Translations under genes and position numbers: made by a program
Source of the DNA: Bacteroidales bacterium
Lineage (GTDB): Bacteria > Bacteroidota > Bacteroidia > Bacteroidales > UBA3824
Assembly: GCA_017645985.1 (NCBI GenBank)
Contig: JAGCNK010000016.1
Span: 1 to 8,300, forward strand
Direction: 5' to 3'
DNA length: 8,300 bases
Notes under the pieces: generated by a model
Seen by the model: the letters and a program-made list of their open reading frames with translations, nothing else
Told to the model about the DNA's origin: nothing
Databases searched by the model: none
Shown here: piece by piece, positions 1-6,534 of the stretch
Layout of the letters: each line of letters begins with the position of its first letter
Numbering within the stretch: position 1 is the stretch's first letter

Positions 1-381
1 TTAGACAGCACATTGCAGGCAGAGCAAGAGGCAAGCGCAGAAAAATCTGAAATCATTTCGGCTCAGGACCTTGCTCTCAACACTGTTTACTACGTAATCG
101 GCACCAAGAAAGAGTTGATGAACCGCAACGTAATCTCTCGCGAAGGCTTGTTCAAAGGTTTGAAAATTGGCGACAGTTTCGACCGCGAATACTTCACCAA
201 AGTGGATATGCGCTCAATCGACGAAATTCCGATCAACACCAAGAGCATCCGCATCCTCTCTACTCACCCCGCTGGCAGTTACGAAGAGGTTAAGAGCGGC
301 AACAACATCAGCAAAATCGCTATCAAGGATGCCAACGCATTCTGGGAGCGCAGCAAGTTCTTAGTGATTATGGTTGAATAA
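1..381 (+). CDS. 3' end of a conserved Bacteroidota-type protein of unknown function
   Basis: The reading frame is open from the first base of the window to the TAA at 379-381, so the true start lies upstream. The TTG at position 13 has no special claim to be the start. The visible 127 residues begin with a short Glu/Ala/Gln-rich stretch that could be the end of a coiled coil. A compact domain follows with the segments YYVIGTKKEL, NVISREGLF, a run on recurring serine/threonine and isoleucine (KSIRILSTHPAGSY) and a C-terminal DANAFWERSKFLVIMV. From memory this resembles the C-terminal domain of Bacteroidota envelope proteins that have an N-terminal lipoprotein signal and a coiled coil, some annotated as collagen-binding adhesin-like. 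That assignment is weak because the N-terminus is missing. The gene ends 20 bp before a strong hairpin and converges on the HAD gene. Confidence 0.75.
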   Translation, partial: LDSTLQAEQEASAEKSEIISAQDLALNTVYYVIGTKKELMNRNVISREGLFKGLKIGDSFDREYFTKVDMRSIDEIPINTKSIRILSTHPAGSYEEVKSGNNISKIAIKDANAFWERSKFLVIMVE

Positions 382-401
382 TATCAACAAGAAATATTTA
401 A

Positions 402-436
402 AAAAAAAGTGTCCAAAGATTTTGGACACTTTTTTT
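402..436. terminator. Bidirectional intrinsic terminator between converging genes
   Basis: The arms 402-417 and 421-436 are perfect inverted repeats of 16 bases around a 3-base loop (gat). The core is AGTGTCCAAA / TTTGGACACT. The outer part is an A-tract on the left and a T-tract on the right, so each strand reads hairpin then U-run. It can therefore end the plus-strand gene that stops at 381 and the minus-strand HAD gene. The HAD stop codon (435-437) lies partly inside the outer stem. Confidence 0.88.
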
Positions 437-1139
437 ATACCAACAAATCTGTAATTTCCTTTAATTCCGCCACTTCGGCGTCAACTTTAAATTGACATTC
501 CTTGTGTTTCCGATTAAAAAATATGCATTTGAGACCGTAGTCCACAGCGCCGGCGATGTCGGCTTCGGGGTCGTCGCCAATCACGAGGGTTTCTGACGGC
601 ACTGCGCCTGTTTTTTCAAAGGCATAGTAAAAAAACTGACGGCTGGGTTTCAATGCTCCCGCCTCATCGCTAATTATCGACATATCAAACAGTTGTTCAA
701 TACCCGAATTGCGCATTTTGCGTTTTTGAACTTCGAGAAAGCCATTGGTGATAACATAAAGTTTGTAACCACGTGATTTCAAGGTTTTAAGCATCTCCTC
801 AGCACCGGGAACAAGTTCTTTTTTGTATGTGGTGGCGTCGAGATAAGCCTCGTTTACCTTCATAGAAAGTTCAAAATCGTCCAAGCCGAGATTTTTGAAT
901 GTCTGATTAAAACGGGTGCGTATAAGTTCCTCCTTGGTGATTTTCAGGTTCCGGTAATCGGCCCACAAACCATCGTTAACTATATAATATTCAGGCAAAA
1001 AGTTTTCAATCGGACCAAAATGCTGTTCCAAATGGTATTTTTCGTAACTCTCAATCATAGCGAGTTTAGAGTTGGCCGAAAAATCCCAAACGGTATTGTC
1101 CCAATCAAAAAACAGATATTTTATATTGCTGAATTTCAT
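435..1139 (-). CDS. HAD-superfamily hydrolase, YjjG-like (subfamily IA) phosphatase
   Basis: This 234-residue protein has all four HAD motifs. Motif I is DWDNT with nucleophile D12 and acid/base D14. Motif II is VITNG with T131. Motif III is the lysine of LKPS (K164). Motif IV is GDDPEAD (D189, D190, D194), which holds Mg2+. Residues 20 to about 108 form a helical cap of the C1 type, as in the YjjG group of nucleotide 5'-monophosphatases. Length and layout fit that group, which removes phosphate from pyrimidine and non-canonical nucleotides; the real substrate cannot be read from the sequence. The start is 4 bp downstream of the folE stop, with no Shine-Dalgarno site, so it is very probably co-transcribed with folE and perhaps translationally coupled. 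That leaves open a role on a phosphorylated pterin. It should act in the cytoplasm, as no signal peptide is seen. Confidence 0.9.
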   Translation of the reverse strand: MKFSNIKYLFFDWDNTVWDFSANSKLAMIESYEKYHLEQHFGPIENFLPEYYIVNDGLWADYRNLKITKEELIRTRFNQTFKNLGLDDFELSMKVNEAYLDATTYKKELVPGAEEMLKTLKSRGYKLYVITNGFLEVQKRKMRNSGIEQLFDMSIISDEAGALKPSRQFFYYAFEKTGAVPSETLVIGDDPEADIAGAVDYGLKCIFFNRKHKECQFKVDAEVAELKEITDLLV

Positions 1140-1143
1140 ATAA

Positions 1144-1782
1144 TTAGTGTAATTTACCTATCAACCTCAAAAATTCTTCGCGGGTAGAAACATTTTTGTG
1201 AAAAATGCCTGTAAAAGCCGATGTGGTGGTAACAGAATTTTGTTTCTGCACTCCGCGCATCATCATACAAAGGTGGCTTGCCTCTATCACCACTGCCACT
1301 CCGAGAGGGTGAAGGGCGTTTTGAATACAGTCGCGAATCTGCATTGTAAGGCGTTCCTGAACCTGCAGACGGCGCGAATAAGCGTCAACCACTCGGGCAA
1401 TTTTGCTAAGTCCTGTTATACAGCCGTTTGGAACGTATGCCACGTGCGCCTTGCCAAAAAACGGCAGAAGATGGTGCTCACAAAGCGAATAAAGTTCAAT
1501 ATCTTTTACAAGAACCATCTGGGAATAATCTTCTTTAAAAATGGCTCCTTCAAGAATTTTTTGTGGGTCGGTGTAGTAGCCTTGGGTGCAAAACTGCATA
1601 GCCTTGGCCACACGCATAGGAGTATCCTTAATTCCCTCACGCTCAGGGTCGTCGCCCACGGCTGCAAGCATATTGCGCACCGACGAGGCAATGGTCTGAG
1701 TGGTGTCTTCTTTATATCGTTCTACCTTCACGTAGCGGGTTTTCTCGTCGAGAGAAAGACCTTGTTGTATAAAATCAATCAT
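1144..1782 (-). CDS. folE: GTP cyclohydrolase I (FolE)
   Basis: FolE converts GTP to 7,8-dihydroneopterin triphosphate and formate, the first step of folate synthesis, and also feeds queuosine-type pathways. The 212-residue protein carries the family signatures. CEHHLLP at 101-107 supplies zinc ligands C101 and H104 and the catalytic H103. SHLCMMMRG supplies H170 and zinc ligand C172. VQERLT at 141-146 contains substrate-binding E143. All of these sit exactly nine residues before their E. coli counterparts (C110, H112, H113, E152, H179, C181), so the catalytic core is intact and colinear. This is the zinc-dependent IA type, not the FolE2 type. The first 25 residues are variable; the start at 1782 is the first ATG and places the core at the expected distance. 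The gene is first in a two-gene unit with the HAD phosphatase and is transcribed divergently from the mqnB-like gene. Confidence 0.97.
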   Translation of the reverse strand: MIDFIQQGLSLDEKTRYVKVERYKEDTTQTIASSVRNMLAAVGDDPEREGIKDTPMRVAKAMQFCTQGYYTDPQKILEGAIFKEDYSQMVLVKDIELYSLCEHHLLPFFGKAHVAYVPNGCITGLSKIARVVDAYSRRLQVQERLTMQIRDCIQNALHPLGVAVVIEASHLCMMMRGVQKQNSVTTTSAFTGIFHKNVSTREEFLRLIGKLH

Positions 1783-1785
1783 CGC

Positions 1786-1815
1786 TTTGGCAATAGTATT
1801 TTTTTATTATTTTTG
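1786..1815 (+). promoter_or_regulatory. Candidate promoter of the mqnB-sensor phosphatase cluster
   Basis: On the plus strand a TTTG (1786-1789) is followed after 18 bases by TATTTTTG (1808-1815), matching TAnnTTTG. Transcription would start near 1818-1822, about 40 bases before the ATG at 1861. The surrounding DNA is T-rich, so a chance match is possible. Its -7 element is the mirror partner of the folE -7 element, only six bases away. Confidence 0.4.
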
Positions 1816-1821
1816 TAATTG

Positions 1822-1855
1822 CAAAAGTAAACCATTTTTTTCTAACTAATGCAAA
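1822..1855 (-). promoter_or_regulatory. Candidate folE promoter, Bacteroidota type
   Basis: On the minus strand a TTTG (1855-1852) is followed after 22 bases by TACTTTTG (1829-1822), an exact match to the TAnnTTTG -7 consensus. The 22-base spacer is slightly longer than the usual 19 to 21. Transcription would begin near 1816-1819, giving a leader of about 35 bases before the folE ATG. That is too short for a riboswitch. Confidence 0.5.
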
Positions 1856-1860
1856 ATTAA

Positions 1861-2538
1861 ATGAAACATTGCCTTAAAGTTTTGATTTGTGCATCCACAG
1901 AAGGCGAAATAGCGGGGATAAAGCCATCCGACACCGTTGACACGCTTGTTACGGGGGTAGGATATTTTTCTACCGTATATAATCTTACGAAGAGACTACT
2001 TTTGCACGAATATTGCTTAGTATTCGCAGTAGGCATTGCGGGCGATTATCGTTTGGATAATCCGGTGCCGCAGATGTATGTTGTTGAAAAGGCAAGGTTT
2101 GCCGACACAGGTTTTGAAGGCGTGAAAGGCGAATTTGTTCCGCTTGTAGGGTCAAAATTTATGCCTGGCAACGAGTTTCCGTTCAGCAACGGCGTGATAC
2201 ACAGCCACCTGGCTCAGCATTTTGCTCAGCATTTCGGCATAAATATGTGCACCGCCAACACTGTAAACCGAACCCGCACGGATAGGGAATATATTGATGA
2301 AATGTTGACCCGTTTTCCTGCCGAAATAGAGACGATGGAAAGTGCCGCGCTCCACTATGTAGCGCAGTTACAAGGAGTTCCGATGATAGAGATACGCACC
2401 TCGTCGAACCACGTTGCGCCCAAAAGCGCAGAAAAATGGAAGATAGCCGAGGCGGTTGAGGTTCTTAACAATTTTTTAAATAAACAGATTTTGTGTCAAG
2501 ACATTAACGATTTAACAAAAATAATTTGCCAATATTGA
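1861..2538 (+). CDS. mqnB: Futalosine hydrolase (MqnB), nucleoside phosphorylase fold
   Basis: The 225-residue protein has the fold signatures of the PNP/MTA-SAH nucleosidase superfamily. TGVGYFSTVY (31-40) is an early loop, and FAVGIAGDY (55-63) is a glycine-rich strand-loop. ETMESAAL (157-164) holds the ribose-binding M159-E160. RTSSNHV (179-185) has Asn at the position where MTA/SAH nucleosidase has catalytic Asp. From memory, the VVEKARFADTG segment and the R-x-x-SN-x-V motif are typical of futalosine hydrolases, which release hypoxanthine from futalosine to give dehypoxanthine futalosine in the alternative menaquinone pathway. Other nucleosidases of the superfamily remain possible. No signal peptide is present, so it is cytoplasmic. 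The start follows the 78-bp divergent region and has no Shine-Dalgarno site. The last 20 or so residues are a low-GC tail beyond the fold. The next gene begins 25 bp downstream. Confidence 0.85.
   Translation: MKHCLKVLICASTEGEIAGIKPSDTVDTLVTGVGYFSTVYNLTKRLLLHEYCLVFAVGIAGDYRLDNPVPQMYVVEKARFADTGFEGVKGEFVPLVGSKFMPGNEFPFSNGVIHSHLAQHFAQHFGINMCTANTVNRTRTDREYIDEMLTRFPAEIETMESAALHYVAQLQGVPMIEIRTSSNHVAPKSAEKWKIAEAVEVLNNFLNKQILCQDINDLTKIICQY
2212..2235 (+). repeat. 12-bp tandem duplication inside mqnB
   Basis: Two adjacent 12-base units, gctcagcatttt and gctcagcatttc, differ only in their last base. They encode a repeated AQHF at residues 118-125. The duplication is in frame and keeps the gene open. 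Confidence 0.8.
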
Positions 2539-2563
2539 GCAAAATAATTACTAATTTAGCCGC

Positions 2564-5011
2564 ATGAAAAAACTGCTGCATTACATAAAGGTTTTGGTAA
2601 CAATTACAGCCGTGTGTTGGGCTACCCACGCAGCTGCAGTGCTACCGTGCGGCGACCTGAAATGCAGAATCACCGAGATTGTGGTAACCACAGCCGACGG
2701 CACTCACGACTACACTTCGTCGCAATTGCAAGAGAATCCTGTCATCAAAATGCCCTACGACCGCAACAGCATCAAGTTTGTGTTCCTGGGCGAAACCGAG
2801 GACGACAACTGCCGAAACGCTATCGAATACAGCACCAAGCTCGACAACTACAACGAAAGCTGGACTTCGTGGTCAAACCTCCGCGAGGCCGATTTTGTCA
2901 ACCTCCGCGACGGTGCATACGAATTCCGTGTGCGTGCCAAATATTCCGACGAAATCATCACCGACATAGCTTCTTACAAGTTTATTGTAAAAACGCCTTT
3001 CTACCGTTCGGTTACGGCATACATTCTCTATTCGATTGGTCTGATAGCCGCAACTGTCGCTATCATAATATTTTACAAACGTTCATTTAACAAAGAGCGA
3101 AACACTCTGCTCAACCGGATTCAAGAACGCGAGGAGGGTCTTTTGGAAACCAACCGCGAACTCAAGCAGCAGAAAGAGTCGCTGGACAAGACCATCAAAG
3201 ACCTTTCGATGCTCAGCTCTTCGGGTCAGAATATTATCAAAAATCTGACTATCAAAGAGATATCAATGGCGTGTTTCAAAGAGCTGAACAACTTTTTCAA
3301 AACCGACAACCTCAGCATTGGCATCTTCAACGCTGTGCACAATAGTCTCGACTTCTCGGCGTTCATTATGGACGGCGAACTTATGCCTTTTGCCCGATAC
3401 AACCTCGAGAACACCGACAACTTGAACGTATGGTGCTTCCTCAACGAAAAATCCATCGTCTTAGACGACTACAAAAAGCAAATCGGCGAATATATCGCGC
3501 CTGAGTTCAAACCCGACACCGACCTCTGCGGCTCGGCTGTTTTCATCCCTCTGTTCGACAGCGATATGGCTGTGGGTGTGATGTCGATCACCAATCCCGA
3601 CAAATATTTCTTCAACAACTACCACATAAGCATCATCCACAACTTTGCCACCTACGTGGAGACGGCTATTGCCAACTTCTACATTTTCCGCAAGCTGAAC
3701 ACTCAGAAACGTCTTCTTGAAGACCGTGGCACACAGTTGGAGGAGACTTACAACAACCTAAAAATATCTCAGGAAACAGTAGCCAAGGTCAACAGCGAAC
3801 TGTCGAAACTTTCCGTGGCAGTAAAAAACACCGACAACGCCGTTTCGATTTTCGACGCCGACGGCAATCTTGAATGGATAAACATCGGCTACACAAAGGT
3901 TTACGGATACTCTTTCGACGACATCATCCACAAGAGTTTCAACATCGAAACCGTGTTTAAAGACCATGAGCTGATAGACAAATACCGCAAGGTGTACGAG
4001 AGCGGACGGTCGCTAAGTTTCTCGCACTCAAACATCAACGCCGACGGAAAAATCATCTGGCTGCAAACCACCCTCACTCCTATACTCAACGCCGAGGGGC
4101 ACAACGTCAACCAGATTGTGGCGGTGGAATCTGACATCACCGAGCAGAAAAAGGCTGAATCTGAGATTATCAAGCAGCGAAACGAAATCGACATCAAGAA
4201 CAAGGACCTCACCAAGAGTATCGAATACGCGTCCACAATTCAAAAAGCCCTTATGCCCGACCAGCACGACGTGCAACGCTTTTTCAAGAAGGTGTTTATG
4301 CTAAACCTGCCCAAGGACATTGTAAGCGGCGACTTTTTCTGGATTACCCAAAAATTTGGTCGCAAGTATTTCGCACTATGCGACTGCGCCGGACACGGTG
4401 TGCCGGGCGCTTTCGTCAGCCTTATGGGCAAGATGTTTCTCGATGAGATTCTACACTCTGTTAAACTTGAAGATTCGCCTGCCGTTATCATCCGACAGCT
4501 CAACGACAAGATGCACGAATCGGTGTCGAGCCTTAGCAACAAAGTGGGCGGAATCGACGGTATGGACCTGAGTTTCTGCATAGTAAACTCGCGCAACACT
4601 ATGCTGCAGTACGCCGGAGCATACCGACCGCTGTTTATCGTGCGCAACGGAGAACTTATCAAAGTGCTTCCCGACCGCTGCTCGCTTGGCAACATTGCCG
4701 CCGACGATGATTTCAAGTTCACCAACCACGACATTCCATTAAAAGAGAACGACCTTATTGTGCTATCTTCCGACGGTTACGCCGACCAGTTCGGCCACGT
4801 CAACGGCAAAAAACTCGGCAGAAGCAACTTTGCCGAACTGCTTGTAGAGGCGTCTAAACTCGACACCAACGAGATGGCTGAGTTTTTCGACACCAAGCAC
4901 CGCGAATGGAAAGGCGAGCTCGAACAGGTGGACGACATACTTGTAACAGGAATTAAGATAGAGTTCGACACCGGCGAAAAACTTTACGACGATGACGAAG
5001 ATGAAGAATAA
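2564..5011 (+). CDS. Membrane sensor phosphatase: Y_Y_Y, TM, GAF, PAS, SpoIIE/PP2C
   Basis: This 815-residue protein begins with a Sec signal or anchor (1-25). A periplasmic domain follows at about 35-145 and resembles the Y_Y_Y domain, with YSTKLDNYNESWTSWS and LRDGAYEFRVRA. One transmembrane helix lies at about 149-171, followed by KR. The cytoplasmic part has a coiled coil (about 175-215), a GAF-like domain (about 222-375), a second coiled coil (376-412), a PAS domain ending in ESDITEQ (about 415-527), a linker helix and a SpoIIE-type PP2C phosphatase (about 550-800). Catalytic metal residues appear intact: VSGDFFW (D590), DCAGHGVPGAF (D607), GMDLSFC (D668), SSDGYADQFG (D737) and VDDILV (D790, D791). 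The tail is acidic. It probably dephosphorylates a Ser/Thr-phosphorylated regulator, for example an anti-sigma antagonist, in response to a periplasmic or internal signal; target and ligand are unknown. It lies 25 bp after mqnB and 20 bp before the small outer-membrane gene. Y_Y_Y domains usually follow beta-propeller repeats, which are absent here. Confidence 0.92.
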   Translation: MKKLLHYIKVLVTITAVCWATHAAAVLPCGDLKCRITEIVVTTADGTHDYTSSQLQENPVIKMPYDRNSIKFVFLGETEDDNCRNAIEYSTKLDNYNESWTSWSNLREADFVNLRDGAYEFRVRAKYSDEIITDIASYKFIVKTPFYRSVTAYILYSIGLIAATVAIIIFYKRSFNKERNTLLNRIQEREEGLLETNRELKQQKESLDKTIKDLSMLSSSGQNIIKNLTIKEISMACFKELNNFFKTDNLSIGIFNAVHNSLDFSAFIMDGELMPFARYNLENTDNLNVWCFLNEKSIVLDDYKKQIGEYIAPEFKPDTDLCGSAVFIPLFDSDMAVGVMSITNPDKYFFNNYHISIIHNFATYVETAIANFYIFRKLNTQKRLLEDRGTQLEETYNNLKISQETVAKVNSELSKLSVAVKNTDNAVSIFDADGNLEWINIGYTKVYGYSFDDIIHKSFNIETVFKDHELIDKYRKVYESGRSLSFSHSNINADGKIIWLQTTLTPILNAEGHNVNQIVAVESDITEQKKAESEIIKQRNEIDIKNKDLTKSIEYASTIQKALMPDQHDVQRFFKKVFMLNLPKDIVSGDFFWITQKFGRKYFALCDCAGHGVPGAFVSLMGKMFLDEILHSVKLEDSPAVIIRQLNDKMHESVSSLSNKVGGIDGMDLSFCIVNSRNTMLQYAGAYRPLFIVRNGELIKVLPDRCSLGNIAADDDFKFTNHDIPLKENDLIVLSSDGYADQFGHVNGKKLGRSNFAELLVEASKLDTNEMAEFFDTKHREWKGELEQVDDILVTGIKIEFDTGEKLYDDDEDEE

Positions 5012-5031
5012 CCTTTAAACAAATTATATCC

Positions 5032-5514
5032 ATGATCAAACGCATTCTTTTACTTACAGCATTGTTTGTAACAATTTGCACCACCGCCAGCGCGCAGTGG
5101 TTTGTAGGCGGCAACGCCTCGGTAAACATACAAAACTCAACCGTGTACGCCAACATAGCACCCGAATTCGGACGCAGGTTTGTCAACGGCAAGCTCTCTG
5201 TGGCTATCTCGCCCTTTGCCTCGTACTACAAGACCAGGGGCACCGACCCGCAGACCACATACGGCGGACGTGCATACGCCACCTACGACATCTACGACGG
5301 ATTTTACGCCATCGGCGGCATACAGGCCGAAAGCTACAAACGCTACAACGAAGAAGGACGCATCTGGCAGATATCTATCCCCGTGGGAGCAGGCTACCGC
5401 AGATGTTTCGGCAATCTGTGCGTATATGCCGAAGTTACATACGACCTGCTGTTCGACGAGGACTCTTACGGCGAGAACCCAATGATAAGGGCGGGTGCCA
5501 ACTATAGTTTTTAG
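5032..5514 (+). CDS. Small outer-membrane beta-barrel protein, unknown function
   Basis: The 160-residue protein opens with a clear type I signal peptide: a positive MIKR, a hydrophobic core and an AxA site, with cleavage predicted after A21 (ASA|QW). The mature 139 residues alternate hydrophobic and polar positions and are rich in aromatic residues and glycine (FVGGNASV, SPFASYY, YGGRAYATYD, YAIGGIQAESY, VGAGYRR). It ends in GANYSF, so a C-terminal Phe completes a typical barrel-insertion signal. Its size suits an eight-stranded barrel of the OmpW/OmpX size class, though no named family is recognised. C125 and C130 could form a disulfide in a loop. The start is 20 bp after the phosphatase stop, so the two genes are almost certainly co-transcribed. 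Its role could be structural, or it could be a signal-linked envelope component. Confidence 0.85.
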   Translation: MIKRILLLTALFVTICTTASAQWFVGGNASVNIQNSTVYANIAPEFGRRFVNGKLSVAISPFASYYKTRGTDPQTTYGGRAYATYDIYDGFYAIGGIQAESYKRYNEEGRIWQISIPVGAGYRRCFGNLCVYAEVTYDLLFDEDSYGENPMIRAGANYSF

Positions 5515-5524
5515 CGCCCGCCCT
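5488..5524 (+). terminator. GC-rich hairpin over the outer-membrane gene stop
   Basis: The arms AGGGCGGG (5488-5495) and CCCGCCCT (5517-5524) pair perfectly. A G-U and two more G-C pairs extend the stem to 11 pairs (5488-5498 with 5514-5524), around a 15-base loop. The left arm codes for the last residues of the protein and the stop codon is in the loop and inner stem. No U-run follows, so it may be a weak or factor-assisted terminator, or an mRNA-stabilising 3' structure, for the plus-strand cluster facing the kinase gene. Confidence 0.4.
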
Positions 5525-5550
5525 CAGTATTCCAATATAATCAGGTAAGA

Positions 5551-6471
5551 TTAAAATCTGAACTTGGTGAGTTCCTCAAACTCCTTAGCACGTTTTTTAA
5601 CCATCTCGTCGGTAAGGAGCTGTAGGTTTTCTGTGCCGAAACGTTCGCAGCAGAAGCTTCCCATAATGCTACCTGCCACCACTGCCGATTTCACAGTTTC
5701 AAAATCGGTCTTGCCCTTGGCGGCAATGTAGCCCGAGAATCCACCTGCAAAACTGTCGCCTGCGCCTGTGGGGTCGCAAACGTTTTCCAAAGGCAATGCG
5801 GGAGCAAAAAACATCTTGCCGTCTTTTGAGAACAGCAACGCGCCGTTGTCGCCCTTCTTGATAATAAGGTAGCGCAAACCACGGTCGAGTATTTTCTTTG
5901 CGGCAATGGGAAGGACAAACTCGCCCGAAAGCTGACGAGCCTCCTCGTCGTTGATTGTCAAGACATCCACCATTGAAATAGTTTCGTCAAGTTCGTCGGG
6001 AGTGTTGTTCATCCAATAGTTCATAGTGTCCATAATTATCAGCTTGGGACGGCGGCTCATCTTTTCGATGATAGCCTTCTGAATCGACGGAGTGATATTT
6101 CCGAGCATGAGCACGTCGGCATCCTGATAGCGCTGAGGCACTTCGGGCTTGAAGTCGGCAAATACGTTGAGTTCGGTGGTAAGTGTGGTGCGCTGGTTCA
6201 TATCCTTGTTGTATTTTCCAGCCCAGAACATCGTCTTGCCCTTCTTTTCAACTATCACGCCTTCAGTGTTGACATTTTTGGAGTGAAGTATATCGAAATA
6301 CTCGTCGGGAAAATCGCCGCCAACTACCGAAATAATGCCGGCGTCAACTTTGAAATAGCTTGCCGCCAAAGCGATATACGGAGATGCTCCGCCTATAATC
6401 TTGTCTGTCTTGCCCATAGGGGTCTCAATTGCGTCAAACGCGAGACTTCCTGCTACTGCTAATTTTTTCAT
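5551..6471 (-). CDS. PfkB-family (ribokinase-like) sugar or nucleoside kinase
   Basis: This 306-residue protein has the layout of the PfkB family. An N-terminal GSLAFDAIE holds the substrate-binding region, with the glycine pair GGAS at 27-30. The segment LTINDEEAR (171-179) carries the conserved N-x-x-E. IIKKGDNGALLF (203-214) follows, and the PfkB signature DPTGAGDSFAGGF at 233-245 contains the anion hole and catalytic base D239. The enzyme transfers phosphate from ATP to a hydroxyl group, but the acceptor (ribose, another sugar, or a nucleoside) cannot be told from the sequence. The sequence style resembles an uncharacterised ribokinase-like subgroup common in Bacteroidota. It is cytoplasmic, with no signal peptide. 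The gene has its own promoter and stands between the serS terminator and the converging outer-membrane gene, so it is probably transcribed alone. Confidence 0.92.
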   Translation of the reverse strand: MKKLAVAGSLAFDAIETPMGKTDKIIGGASPYIALAASYFKVDAGIISVVGGDFPDEYFDILHSKNVNTEGVIVEKKGKTMFWAGKYNKDMNQRTTLTTELNVFADFKPEVPQRYQDADVLMLGNITPSIQKAIIEKMSRRPKLIIMDTMNYWMNNTPDELDETISMVDVLTINDEEARQLSGEFVLPIAAKKILDRGLRYLIIKKGDNGALLFSKDGKMFFAPALPLENVCDPTGAGDSFAGGFSGYIAAKGKTDFETVKSAVVAGSIMGSFCCERFGTENLQLLTDEMVKKRAKEFEELTKFRF

Positions 6472-6503
6472 ACTAATGCGTTAGAATTAAAGTTTCTTTT
6501 TGG

Positions 6504-6534
6504 CAAATATAAAAAAAACGGCACTGAATACAAA
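6504..6534 (-). promoter_or_regulatory. Candidate promoter of the PfkB kinase gene
   Basis: On the minus strand TTTG (6534-6531) is followed after 19 bases by TATATTTG (6511-6504), an exact TAnnTTTG with ideal spacing. This is the best promoter match in the window. Transcription would begin near 6496-6500, about 27 bases before the ATG at 6471. The -33 element lies in the loop of the serS terminator and the spacer contains its T-tract. Confidence 0.6.

Noticed and set aside
1198..1818. 206-residue open frame on the plus strand opposite folE
   Set aside because: It lies antisense to folE, whose motifs are complete. Its translation is rich in His, Cys and Lys and has no recognisable domain.
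1783..1860. Riboswitch upstream of folE or mqnB
   Set aside because: The leaders are only about 35-40 bases, AT-rich, and lack a structured aptamer.
2639..2650. Possible lipobox (VLPC) in the sensor phosphatase
   Set aside because: Proline directly before the cysteine does not fit a lipobox, and a type I AxA-like site precedes it.
4240..4734. 164-residue open frame opposite the SpoIIE phosphatase
   Set aside because: It lies antisense to the conserved PP2C domain. Its composition is serine- and arginine-rich and it has no motif.
5076..5507. Arg/His-rich frames overlapping the small outer-membrane gene
   Set aside because: They are alternative-frame shadows of a gene with a clear signal peptide and barrel pattern.
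5500..5509. Palindrome AACTATAGTT as an operator
   Set aside because: It is a short palindrome in the loop of a hairpin at the end of a coding region, with no promoter nearby.
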